Source: Alphaproteobacteria bacterium (GTDB lineage: Bacteria; Pseudomonadota; Alphaproteobacteria; Rhizobiales; Xanthobacteraceae). Taken from it: a DNA stretch of 64,000 nucleotides. Position 1 is the stretch's first letter, and the number at the start of each line of letters is the position of its first letter. Of the stretch, positions 25,927 to 34,829 are shown piece after piece. The position numbers were made by a program, and so were the translations under genes. The stretch is taken from contig VAZV01000141.1 of the NCBI GenBank assembly GCA_005884765.1, positions 1 to 64,000 of the forward strand, read 5' to 3'. The notes beneath the pieces were generated by a model that saw only the letters and a program-made list of their open reading frames with translations, ran no database searches and had not been told where the DNA came from.

Positions 25927-26826
25927 TCACGTCCTTCGCTGCGGATCGACGATGTCGCGCAGGCCGTCGCCGAGCAGATTGAAGCAGAAAACCGCGATCA
26001 TCAGAGCTAAGCCCGGAAACAACGCGATCCACCATTCGCCCGACACCATGAAGCCGGCACCTTCCGCGACCATGATGCCCCATTCGGCGGTCGGCGGCCG
26101 CACGCCGAGCCCGATGAACGACAGGCCGGCGGCATTGAGGATGGCGTAGCCCATCGTGAGCGACATCTGCACGATCATGATCGGCATGATGTTGGGCAGG
26201 ATATGCACTAGGAGAATCCGGAATTCGCCATTGCCCGACAGCCGCGCTGCCTGCACGAAGCCGGCATTGCGCCGCACATTGGCCTCGGCGCGCGCGACGC
26301 GCGCATAAAGCGGGAAGTTCACGATCGCGGTCGCGATGATGATATTCTGCACGGTGTTGCCGAGCGCGGCCACGATGCCCATCGCCAGCACGAACAACGG
26401 AAACGCCATGATGGTGTCGGCGATGCGTCCGACAATGCTGTCGGTCCAGCTGCCGAAATAGCCGGCCGCGATGCCGGCGAGCCCACCCATCAAGAACACC
26501 AGCACCACGGAGGCCACCGCGATGAAGCTGTCGAGCCTGGTTGCCACGATGACGCGGCTGAAGATATCGCGGCCCAATTGGTCGGTGCCGAACCAATGCG
26601 CCGCGGACGGCGGCTTCAGCGCGGCCGCGGTATCGCTGGCGAGGGGATCGTAAGGCACGACATAAGGGCCAAACAGCGCCGCGAAGACGATGATGACCAA
26701 CAGCCCAAAGGCGAACGCGGTGACGCGGTTTTCGCCGAGCACATAGCGGGTGTGCTCGAAGATCGCAGCGAACCCCGAGGTACGCACGGGAACAACGGGT
26801 TCAACGGCAGGCGCGACCGTACTCAT
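25927..26826 (-). CDS. dppC: Oligopeptide-type ABC permease (DppC-like)
   Basis: 299 residues, with an N-terminal cytosolic stretch, a first membrane helix at about 32-55, a periplasmic segment containing HWFGTDQLGRDIFSRVI (the DppC/OppC hallmark), and five further helices. The EAA-type loop is visible as EANVRRNAGFVQAARLSG...ILPNIMP. It forms the translocation channel with DppB. It lies 23 bases after dppB and 10 bases before dppDF. Confidence 0.92.
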   Translation of the reverse strand: MSTVAPAVEPVVPVRTSGFAAIFEHTRYVLGENRVTAFAFGLLVIIVFAALFGPYVVPYDPLASDTAAALKPPSAAHWFGTDQLGRDIFSRVIVATRLDSFIAVASVVLVFLMGGLAGIAAGYFGSWTDSIVGRIADTIMAFPLFVLAMGIVAALGNTVQNIIIATAIVNFPLYARVARAEANVRRNAGFVQAARLSGNGEFRILLVHILPNIMPIMIVQMSLTMGYAILNAAGLSFIGLGVRPPTAEWGIMVAEGAGFMVSGEWWIALFPGLALMIAVFCFNLLGDGLRDIVDPQRRT

Positions 26827-26849
26827 GCTTGACCCTCACCCTTCAAGTC

Positions 26850-27863
26850 TCACCCTTCAAGTCTCACTCTTGGATCAATCACGCCATAGAGGATGTCGAT
26901 CGCCAGATTGAGCAGCACATACATCACCGCCATGGTGAGCACAAAACCCTGGACCGGCGCGAAATCCGACGAGATCAGCGCTTCCACCGCGTAGGAGCCG
27001 ATGCCGGGCCAGGCGAAGACTTTCTCCACCAGCACGTTGGCGCCGAGCAGGAACGAGAACACCATGGAAAGCGTGGTGATGACGGGCAGCATGGCGTTGC
27101 GGAAGGCGTAGGTGACGATGACGGTGCCGGGCGACAGCCCGGAGGCGCGCGCGGTGCGCACGAAATCCGACGCCAGCACCGCCAGCATCGAGGCCCGTGT
27201 CATGCGCGCGATCGGCGCCAGCGAGAAGATCGCAAGCGTCAGCGAGGGCAGGATCAACTGGCTGAGCGCCGAACGAAACGCCTCGAAATCGCGCGCGATC
27301 AGCGTGTCGACCAGATAGAAACCAGTCACCGTCGGTGGGGCGCTGTAGAATACGTCGAGCCGGCCGAGCGGCGCCGGCGACCAGCCGAGCCGGAAATAGA
27401 AAATATAGACCAGCACCAGACCCGTGAAGAAGACCGGCAGCGAGACGCCGGCCGTAGTGGTGACCCGGCAGAGATGGTCGATCCATGAGCCCGGGCGGGT
27501 GGCGGCGAGCACGCCGAGCGGCAGCGCGATCGCTATGGAGACGAGAAGGCCGAGCAGTGTCAGTTCAGCCGAAGCCGGCAGGCGGTTGCGGATTTCGGCC
27601 GCGACCGGCTGGCCGGTCGTCAGCGAATTGCCGAAATCGCCATGCGCGAGATCGGCGGTATAGCGGAAGAACTGTTCGATCAGCGGCTTGTCGAAGCCGA
27701 GTTTCTTGCGGATCTGCTCGACCGCCTCTTTGTTCGCGGCAGGACCTGCGAAATAGGCGGCGGGATCGCCGGGCAGCGCGCGCGTCAACAGAAACGTGAC
27801 GATCACGACCCCGATCAGAGACGGGATCGCGAACATCAGCCGCTTGCCGATCATGGTCAGCAT
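26850..27863 (-). CDS. dppB: Oligopeptide-type ABC permease (DppB-like)
   Basis: 337 residues of the DppB/OppB family. The first helix (MFAIPSLIGVVIVTFLLTRALPGDPA) and the LGFDKPLIEQFFRYTADLAHGDFG segment are typical, as is the EAA loop VRTARASGLSP...RNAMLPVITTLSM. Alternative starts at 27863 and 27854 differ by three residues. It pairs with DppC. A repeat (27911-28016) lies between dppA and this gene. Confidence 0.92.
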   Translation of the reverse strand: MLTMIGKRLMFAIPSLIGVVIVTFLLTRALPGDPAAYFAGPAANKEAVEQIRKKLGFDKPLIEQFFRYTADLAHGDFGNSLTTGQPVAAEIRNRLPASAELTLLGLLVSIAIALPLGVLAATRPGSWIDHLCRVTTTAGVSLPVFFTGLVLVYIFYFRLGWSPAPLGRLDVFYSAPPTVTGFYLVDTLIARDFEAFRSALSQLILPSLTLAIFSLAPIARMTRASMLAVLASDFVRTARASGLSPGTVIVTYAFRNAMLPVITTLSMVFSFLLGANVLVEKVFAWPGIGSYAVEALISSDFAPVQGFVLTMAVMYVLLNLAIDILYGVIDPRVRLEG

Positions 27864-27910
27864 GGCGGCCCCTCTCTTTGCGGCCGGAATGTCGCGACGG
27901 GACTGCTAGG

Positions 27911-28016
27911 GCTCCCTCCCCCGTTGCGGGGGAGGGTTGGGGAGAGGGGTAAGTCGAGAAGGCAGTGCGCGTGGCTACCCCTCTCCCTGCCCCTCCCCCG
28001 CAAGGGGGGAGGGAAT
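27911..28016. repeat. Palindromic repeat, CTCCCTCCCCCGTTGCGGGGGAGGG family, between dppA and dppB
   Basis: Two local hairpins, CCCTCCCCCGTTGCGGGGGAGGG and CCCTCCCCCGCAAGGGGGGAGGG, are connected by TTGGGGAGAGGGG ... CCCCTCTCCCTGCC in inverse orientation. The element follows the binding-protein gene and precedes the permease genes, the same arrangement as in the liv operon. It is related to the coding copy in dppDF. Confidence 0.87.
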
Positions 28017-28096
28017 AAGTGAGTGGTGCGCCCCTCACTCGGAAACAGAGAAGGCAAAGCCGAAGCCGATGTGCCGCCCGCGGTCAGCATGAGGGC

Positions 28097-29716
28097 TCAT
28101 CCCTTCACCAGCGCACGATAATCGAGCCGGCGGTGGAACCAGTATTGATAGCCCGAGATGTTCTTCTGCATCGCGACGTTGACGAAGGGCTGATACAGCG
28201 GGATGCGCGGCACGTCGGCAAAGGCGAGATCGACGAAGCTTTTGACGTCGGTGTCGTAGGTTGCCTTGTCGCCGGCCGCGGCCGCAACGCGCGCGCCATC
28301 GATCAGCTTGTCCATGTCGGGCGATTTGTAGTTCATGGTGTTGAAGACGGAATTGTTGCCGTGATAGCACCAGTAGAAAAAGTATTCGGGGTAGTCGAGC
28401 CAGCCCGAGAACACGTTGGTGTAGAGCGGCATCTCCTTCTTGTTGAGTTCGGTGCGCCAGTTGGCGCCGGGCACCTTGTTGATCGTGGTCTTGATGCCGA
28501 GCTGCGCCAGGCTCTCCTGCACCAGCACGCAAAGCGGCTCGTTGACGCCGGCGAAATTCAGGTCGAACGAGATCGTGGTCTCGAATCCGTCGGCGTAACC
28601 GGCCTCGGTCAATAGCGCCTTCGCCTTCGCCATGTCGGTGGAATATTTGGTCGGCTGCGGCCAGGCGACTTCGGTCGGCCTGTCGGTGGCCGCACCGAAC
28701 ATCGGATTGGCGAGCCCGAACAGCACCGCGTCCATGATCTTCTGGTACGGTATGGCGTAGGCCATCGCTTGTCGCACCTTCGGATTGTCGAACGGCGGTT
28801 TGGTCACGTTCATGCCGATATACTGGATGCCGTTGGAGAACGGCAGCGACACCACGTCGAGCTTGCCGCTCGCCTTCATCTCCTGGAAATCCTTGAACGG
28901 CAGCTCGTAGGAGATATCGGCATCGCCGCGCTCCAGGAGCGCGCGGCGGTTGCCGGCTTGCGGCACCATGCGCCAGATCACGCGCTTGATCTTCGGCAGC
29001 GGACCGCCGACCCACTCGTCGTTGCGCTCCATGATGACTTCGGTGCCGGCGGTCCACTTCGTCACCTTGTAGGCGCCGGAGCCCGCCGTCTGCTGCTTGG
29101 TATACTCGAGACCCCAGGGGTCTTTCTCGCCGGCATTCTTTTTCACGAGCTCGGAGTTCACCACGCAGGGCACGATGACCGCGAGATCGGGTATCGTCAG
29201 GCGGTCCTTCTTCGCAAAATCCACCCGCACGGTGTTGTCGTCGACCATGACAAACTGCTCGGGCTTGGTCAGCGAGCCCGCGCTCATCTGGAAGGTCGGG
29301 AAGCCGCCAACGCTGACGGCGCGGTCGAGCGACCACTTCACATCCTTGGCGGCCACAGGCGTGCCGTCGTGAAACTTCGCATTCTTCTTCAGTTTGAACG
29401 TCACCGACATGTCGCCGACATTCATGTCTTCGGCGAGTTCTCCCTTGAACTTGTCGCGGTCGTAATAGGGCACGCCGCCCGGACCGCTCTTCATCTCGTG
29501 GCTGATCAGGCGGTCGTAGCAATTCCACGACACTTCGTAGCCCGGCACGTTGGTGCCGACGCCGTGGATATCGAGATTGTTGGGGCCGCCTTCGGAGACG
29601 ATCAACAGCGTCTCGGAGCGGGCGTCGGCCTTGGCGGCAGACCAGATTGCAGGCGCCGGCGCAAGCGCGCCAGCCGCGACCCCGGTGACGGATTTCAGGA
29701 AGTCGCGGCGCTTCAT
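28097..29716 (-). CDS. dppA: Oligopeptide-type ABC transporter binding protein (DppA-like, Tat-exported)
   Basis: 539 residues from the ATG at 29716, chosen for GGAG six bases upstream and because it begins with a Tat signal MKRRDFLKSVTGVAAG. The mature part is a family 5 extracellular solute-binding protein: LRLYDRL-like region NCYDRLISHEMKSG, AEDMNVGDMSVTFKLKKNAKFHDGTPV and VKWSLDRAVS are typical motifs. It delivers substrate to DppB/DppC. As first gene of the dpp-atzGEH-gntR operon it probably binds a ureido- or amide-type compound rather than ordinary dipeptides; that is inference from the operon. The 264 bases upstream must hold the promoter. Confidence 0.9.
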   Translation of the reverse strand: MKRRDFLKSVTGVAAGALAPAPAIWSAAKADARSETLLIVSEGGPNNLDIHGVGTNVPGYEVSWNCYDRLISHEMKSGPGGVPYYDRDKFKGELAEDMNVGDMSVTFKLKKNAKFHDGTPVAAKDVKWSLDRAVSVGGFPTFQMSAGSLTKPEQFVMVDDNTVRVDFAKKDRLTIPDLAVIVPCVVNSELVKKNAGEKDPWGLEYTKQQTAGSGAYKVTKWTAGTEVIMERNDEWVGGPLPKIKRVIWRMVPQAGNRRALLERGDADISYELPFKDFQEMKASGKLDVVSLPFSNGIQYIGMNVTKPPFDNPKVRQAMAYAIPYQKIMDAVLFGLANPMFGAATDRPTEVAWPQPTKYSTDMAKAKALLTEAGYADGFETTISFDLNFAGVNEPLCVLVQESLAQLGIKTTINKVPGANWRTELNKKEMPLYTNVFSGWLDYPEYFFYWCYHGNNSVFNTMNYKSPDMDKLIDGARVAAAAGDKATYDTDVKSFVDLAFADVPRIPLYQPFVNVAMQKNISGYQYWFHRRLDYRALVKG

Positions 29717-29980
29717 GGGATGCTCCAACGCTACGTGGGAAACGGGCTGTTGGAGCCGACTTCGCAAGGTTTATGCCAAGCCTTAATGCCAACCTAACGG
29801 TGGACTAAGCCTATGATCCAGCTTTCAAACGTTGGAGCATTCGGTCGAATCCGCGTGGGGCGGCATTGCATACGGAGAGATAGTATTGCCTATTTTTGGG
29901 GCAGATATTTCCGGCGCCCGCTCCTTGGACGCGATGCCCACCGCCAAATCTCACTTTGTTTTTGGTCGCGCATACCGCCG

Positions 29981-30935
29981 TCAGTTCGGCCAGATCAATT
30001 CCTGCAATTGGAACAGGTCATCGGCATTCTGCTGCCAACCCTCGACATGAATGTGCTTGTTGGGATCGCTGGCGCGATGCAGCAGAAGTAGCGCCATCAG
30101 CCGGCGCTTCAATGCGAAGTCGATGTCTGCCCGCGCGTATCCGAATCCACCGAAAAGGCTTTGAACGCGTTGCGGCCTTCCCGCGGTCATGAATGCGCTC
30201 GGGCCAAGTAAATCGTATTCGCATTCGCCCCATCCCGTTAGCACATCGCCAAAGTCAATCAGTCCCGAAAGCCCCCACTCGCCGCTCACAGCTCAGCAGG
30301 AAATTCTCAGGAATGTATTCTCCCGTCAGGATCACCGGCGGTGCGTCGAGGGGAATGAGGGCGGCTGCATCGCGGAGTAGCTCGTCGAGCCCATTCAGAA
30401 ATTTTTGCGGCAAACCGAGGCGCTCGTGCCTCGCCCGGCATCCTTCGATTTGTCCACGCATGAACGCGTCCCAGCGAGGCTCGATATCGAGCAGCCGTCC
30501 AGGCGGAACGTGCTGCACTTCTGCAATCGTCTCCCCGAGTTGCGCGAGGACACGCAGCTTCCCCTCTTCCGGCAACGCGGGCCATGCTTCTGCGCCGAGA
30601 ATGCCTGGCAAACGCGTCATGACAAGATACGGCCATTGATTGTGCTCCCCTTCGCAGACGATTTCGGGGATGGGGACACGAAGTCGTCCACAGAGCTCCG
30701 CCAGCGAGCCCCGCTCCGACACGAACTGGGCGCGATGCATTGGCGGAAAAATCTTTAGGATGAACGGACCATCGAGGCCGACGACAAGATTAGTGCCCGT
30801 TGCAAATATTTGAGGCGCCGTGCACGCCAAACCCTGGTCGCGGGCGATATCGAACGCCACCGGCAACCATTGCGACGGGTTGGCGCGTCACGCACGGAAA
30901 TCCTCGAAATTGGCCAGCCAGGGCAGTGGGTGCAT
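29981..30935 (-). pseudogene. Aminoglycoside-phosphotransferase-family gene, broken twice
   Basis: The ancestral frame starts at an ATG at 30935 (MHPLPWLANFEDFRA), meets an in-frame TGA at 30888-30890 after 15 codons and continues in the same frame with RANPSQWLPVAFDIA. It encodes an APH-like kinase with VVGLDGPFILKIF and VILTGEYIPENFLL, then loses frame near 30290-30297, where one extra base (or loss of two) shifts GEWGLSGLIDFGDVLTG into another frame that runs to 29981. The metal-binding IDFGD motif is on the shifted part, so no single product has all catalytic residues. Family members phosphorylate small molecules. It stands alone between dppA and the ugpB-like gene. A sequencing error could explain one lesion but hardly both. 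Confidence 0.8.
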
Positions 30936-30984
30936 GATTGGGTGTGCTACGCGACGGAGTGGGGTATGAAGCGCGGCGGGGCTT

Positions 30985-32328
30985 CTAGCGATCCGGGCTC
31001 GCGCGCTCGAACTGACGCAACAGCTTGTCGCCGCGCTCGACCGCGGAATCGAGGGCTGCTTGTGCCGGTTTCTTGCCGCTGAACGCCTGCTCGAGCTCGT
31101 CGTCGATCACATCGCGGATCAAGACAAAGGATCCAAGTCGCACGCCTTTCGAATTCTCGGTCGGTGGCTTCAACGTGATTTCCTCGATCGAGATCGCAGT
31201 GCCGGGATTGCGGTCATAGAAGCCTTGCGCGCGGGTCAGGTCGAACGCGGCACGCGTCACCGGAAGATAGCCGGTGTTCTGGTGCCAGGATGCCTGAACT
31301 TCCGGCTTCGACAGGAAGCTGAAGAATTTTGCGACGCCCTTGTATTCATCGGATGGCCGGTTGCGCAGCACCCACAATGTCGCGCCGCCGATGATGGTGT
31401 TCTGCGGCGCGCCGGCGACATCCGGCCAATACGGCAGCATGCCGTAGCCGACCTCGAATTTCGAATTGGCCTTGATGTCGGCGCGGGTCGCCGACGAGCC
31501 GATGAAGATTCCGCATTCGCCGTTCTGAAACCGCGGCTCCGCGGTCTGCGCGCGGCCGCTATAGTCGAACGCTTTCGTCGACTGCCATTCCACAAGCTGC
31601 GAGATATGGCGCACCATCAGCGGATTATTGAACGTCAAGACCGCATCGAGCCCGCCAAAGCCGTTGGCCCTGGTCGAGATCGGCAGATTATGAAATGCGG
31701 AAAAATTCTCGACATTGATCCACGACGGCCACGACGTGGTGAAGCCGCAAACCGCGCCCGCCGCGCGCAGCTTTTTTGCGGCGTCACCGACCTCCGGCCA
31801 GGTCTTGGGCGCCACTTCCGGATCGAGGCCCGCATCGCGGAACAGCTTCTTGTTGTAGTAAAGGATCGGCGTCGAGGCGTTGAACGGAAACGACAGCATG
31901 TTGCCGTCGACGTCGGCGTAATAGCCTGACACGGCCGGGAGGTACGCGGCCGGCGAAAAGGCTTCCTGCTCGTCTCGCATCAACTCGAATACCGGATAGA
32001 TCGCGCCCTTTGCGGCCGTCATGGTCGCGGTCGCAATCTCGTTGACCTGGACGATCGCAGGCTGGCTGCGCGAACGAAACGCGAAGATCGCAGCCGTCAC
32101 GGTTTCGGTATAGCTGCCCTTGTAGCTCGGGATCACCCGGTATTGGGATTGCGAAGCGTTGAAATCGGCGGCGAGCCTCTCAACCTGCTTGCGCAGTTCG
32201 CCGGACATGGCATGCCACCAATGGATCTCGGTGACCGCCTGCGCCGGCGATGAGAGGCCGATGGCAATCGCTATTGCCGCAAGCTGCAGAAATCTGAACG
32301 CCGGGTTCACGATTAAGACCAATTCCAA
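30985..32328 (-). CDS. ugpB: UgpB-like ABC transporter binding protein
   Basis: 447 residues with a Sec signal peptide (FRFLQLAAIAIAIGLSSPAQA) and a mature start VTEIHWWHAMSGELRKQVE typical of the sn-glycerol-3-phosphate binding protein UgpB. Further matching segments are SYKGSYTETVTAAIFAFRS, PAIVQVNEIATATM, FPFNASTPILYYNKK and TSWPSWINVENFSAFHN. It would bind glycerol-3-phosphate or its diesters in the periplasm. The partner genes ugpA, ugpE and ugpC are not adjacent; the upstream neighbour is a divergent signalling cluster and the downstream one a pseudogene. It thus depends on a transporter encoded elsewhere or is a remnant. Confidence 0.88.
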   Translation of the reverse strand: MELVLIVNPAFRFLQLAAIAIAIGLSSPAQAVTEIHWWHAMSGELRKQVERLAADFNASQSQYRVIPSYKGSYTETVTAAIFAFRSRSQPAIVQVNEIATATMTAAKGAIYPVFELMRDEQEAFSPAAYLPAVSGYYADVDGNMLSFPFNASTPILYYNKKLFRDAGLDPEVAPKTWPEVGDAAKKLRAAGAVCGFTTSWPSWINVENFSAFHNLPISTRANGFGGLDAVLTFNNPLMVRHISQLVEWQSTKAFDYSGRAQTAEPRFQNGECGIFIGSSATRADIKANSKFEVGYGMLPYWPDVAGAPQNTIIGGATLWVLRNRPSDEYKGVAKFFSFLSKPEVQASWHQNTGYLPVTRAAFDLTRAQGFYDRNPGTAISIEEITLKPPTENSKGVRLGSFVLIRDVIDDELEQAFSGKKPAQAALDSAVERGDKLLRQFERASPDR

Positions 32329-32511
32329 TCTGCCGCAGCAGCCGTGCCACTAGCGTTTGGCGCCGTGATAGAGCCTCGGACTTTCAGATGCAATCCGCAA
32401 AAGCCCGGTCGCACCGCACAATTGACGATAACCGCGGTATCGGCGAATAGGCAGCTACCGCCAAGATTGAATTGAACCTTTTCCTCCCGCCATAGACATC
32501 ATCATAAGGGG

Positions 32512-32736
32512 ATGAGTTTGCCTGTGTACAGCTGCAGCCGCGCCGATCTTCCGCGGACCCCAGCAATCGTTGTCGCGCTGACGGTAGCCGCAACGGGGGT
32601 GATCGCGTGCGAATCTCGTGCCGCCGACACCCGGAACGAAGATCATCCGACCGCACAGGCGCTGCGCTGCACGGGCCGCCTGATTGCGGACCCCGCGGTT
32701 ACGCGGCCGATCGAACGCATCCGCAAGGTGGGGTGA
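32512..32736 (+). CDS. Small putative secreted protein coupled to a sensor kinase
   Basis: 74 residues, MSLPVYSCSRADLPRTPAIVVALTVAATG..., with one hydrophobic stretch (about residues 18-32) that could be a signal peptide or membrane anchor, followed by a short polar tail. Its stop (TGA, 32734-32736) overlaps the GTG start of the histidine kinase by four bases, which argues that it is translated. No family is recognised. It may be a periplasmic ligand or modulator for the kinase, but could also be a chance leader ORF. Confidence 0.5.
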   Translation: MSLPVYSCSRADLPRTPAIVVALTVAATGVIACESRAADTRNEDHPTAQALRCTGRLIADPAVTRPIERIRKVG

Positions 32737-34829
32737 GAGTCGTCTTGGCAGTGCCCTCTCGATCCGAAGTTGCGGAACGACCGGCGAGCCTCGCCGCGCG
32801 AGGCCGTGCGCGCATCGTAGGCCTGCTCCGCGCGGTGCCGATCCGCTGGCGCATCCTGTCGATCGCGGCACTGAACTCGGCCGTCGTCGTGGTGCTCGCC
32901 GCGATGATCTATAACGGCGCCCAGGTGCTGGGCTCGGCCTGGGACGACGTGCGGCAGGTGCGCGAGTCCGACAAGATCCTGGCGCTGCTGGAGAGCGAGA
33001 CCAGCCGGCTGCAGAACCTGATCCATCGCTACATCAACCAGCCGAGCCCCGAACTGTTCGCCGAGATCCTGCTGCTGCGCGAGGCGGTGCTCGGCACGCT
33101 CACGACCCGCGCCTCGACCGATCCGATGTTGTCCGGGTCGGTGGAAGAGCTTGAGCGCGTCACCGACCGCTTCCTCAACGGCTTTGGCGACCTGCGCGGC
33201 GTGCAGGCGACGATCGCCAAGACCTATGATCAGGAAGTGCTGGGTCCCGCCAAAGACATCGCCGGGCTTTATTCGATCATCGAAGGGGCGACAGGCCACC
33301 GCGACGCGCTGATCTGGCCGGCGCTTGGAAAATCCCGCGAGGCCTTCACCGCCATGCTGGTCGCCGCCAACGCCTACTACCTCTCGCTGGCCTCGGCGTC
33401 CGCCGAGGAAGCGCGCCGCAATACCGAGACCATCGAACGGACCATTCCGGTGATGACCGAGCTTGCCGACAACGATTTGCAGCGCATGGCGCTGCAGCGA
33501 TTGGGCGCGCGGACGGTCGCGCTGCGCGAAGGGTTGGCGAAATTGTCCGAACAGCTTTCAAGCCGCACTGATTTGTTGCGCAATACGATCGATGCCAGCC
33601 AAGCGGAGGCGATCGGCGCCATCGACGACTTGTCGGTCAAGATGCGACAGCGCGAACAGAAGGCGCAAGAGACGTTCGACCGGACGCTCGGCGACATCTC
33701 GCGCCGGGTGTTGACGATCGCGGTGATCTTCCTCGGCATCATCCTCACCGTCGGCGTTTTGATCGCGCTCTCGATCCGGCTGCCGCTGCAGCAGATCATG
33801 GCGGCGATGCGCGCGATCACCTCGGGTGACTACGACCGCCAGGTGCAGGGAACGAGCGCACGCGACGAAGTCGGCGCCATGGCGCGGGCGGTCGAGGTGT
33901 TCCGGGAAAACGCCATCGCCAAGCGCAAGACCGAGGACGAGTTGCGCACCTCGAAGGAAAAGGCCGAGAGCGCGCTGCTCGAGCTCAGCGCCGCCCAGCA
34001 AAACCTGATCGATTCCGAACGGCTGGCTGCGCTCGGCGGACTGGTGGCCGGCGTCGCCCATGAGGTCAATAACCCGATCGGCATCAGCCTGACGGTGGCC
34101 TCAAGCTTCGCACGACGCTCCGAGATGTTCGAGGCCGAGCTCAAATCCGACGCTGCACTGCGCCGCTCGCAGCTGGAGGAATTCGTGCGCTCCTCGCGCG
34201 ACGCGTCCCAGCAGCTGGTAGCAAATCTGCACCGCGCCGGCGAGCTGATCCAGTCGTTCAAACAGGTCGCGGTCGACCGCTCGCACGCCGAGCGACGGTC
34301 GTTCAGCCTTGGCGAAGCAACCGACCAGATCATCGCAAGCCTGCGCCCGGTCCTCAAGCGCGCGCCGATCTCGCTCTCGCTCGATGTGCCAGAGGGCCTC
34401 GTGATCGACGGCTATCCCGGTTCCTACGGGCAGATCCTGACCAATCTGTTCCTGAACGCCGCTAATCATGCCTTTGCCGATGGCCGCGCCGGAACCATCT
34501 CGATTTCGGCCCGGCCGCGCGGCCATGACGACGTCGAGATCATTTTTGCCGACGATGGCGCCGGAATGACGCCGGATGTGCAACGGCAGGCCTTCGACCC
34601 GTTCTTTACCACCCGGCGCAACGACGGCGGCACCGGCCTCGGCCTCCATATCGTCTACAATCTGGTTACCCAACAGCTCGGCGGCCACATGATGCTGGAG
34701 TCAAGGCTGGGACAAGGCACCACCTTTCGCATTATCATGCCCAGGGTGGCCCGGGGCGATCCCGCGACCACCGAAACCTTAGCCGACGGAACTGCTCAAT
34801 GGCCGAACCGGACGATGTCCTCCACCTGA
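32733..34829 (+). CDS. Membrane sensor histidine kinase
   Basis: 698 residues from a GTG at 32733. A first membrane helix (about 35-57) precedes a long helical periplasmic domain of about 270 residues, a second helix (about 325-348, LTIAVIFLGIILTVGVLIALS), a HAMP domain (IRLPLQQIMAAMRAITSGDYDR) and a cytosolic coiled coil. The kinase core has His443 in GVAHEVNNPIGI, N box FLNAANHAF and G boxes DDGAGM and GGTGLGL. It autophosphorylates and passes phosphate on. The next gene starts 31 bases before its stop, so it is part of a coupled three-gene signalling unit. The signal is unknown. Confidence 0.9.
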   Translation: MRVVLAVPSRSEVAERPASLAARGRARIVGLLRAVPIRWRILSIAALNSAVVVVLAAMIYNGAQVLGSAWDDVRQVRESDKILALLESETSRLQNLIHRYINQPSPELFAEILLLREAVLGTLTTRASTDPMLSGSVEELERVTDRFLNGFGDLRGVQATIAKTYDQEVLGPAKDIAGLYSIIEGATGHRDALIWPALGKSREAFTAMLVAANAYYLSLASASAEEARRNTETIERTIPVMTELADNDLQRMALQRLGARTVALREGLAKLSEQLSSRTDLLRNTIDASQAEAIGAIDDLSVKMRQREQKAQETFDRTLGDISRRVLTIAVIFLGIILTVGVLIALSIRLPLQQIMAAMRAITSGDYDRQVQGTSARDEVGAMARAVEVFRENAIAKRKTEDELRTSKEKAESALLELSAAQQNLIDSERLAALGGLVAGVAHEVNNPIGISLTVASSFARRSEMFEAELKSDAALRRSQLEEFVRSSRDASQQLVANLHRAGELIQSFKQVAVDRSHAERRSFSLGEATDQIIASLRPVLKRAPISLSLDVPEGLVIDGYPGSYGQILTNLFLNAANHAFADGRAGTISISARPRGHDDVEIIFADDGAGMTPDVQRQAFDPFFTTRRNDGGTGLGLHIVYNLVTQQLGGHMMLESRLGQGTTFRIIMPRVARGDPATTETLADGTAQWPNRTMSST

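Noticed and set aside
28035..29792. Second long minus-strand frame across dppA
   Set aside because: Arg-rich alternative frame of the same DNA; the true frame has the Tat leader and SBP family 5 motifs.
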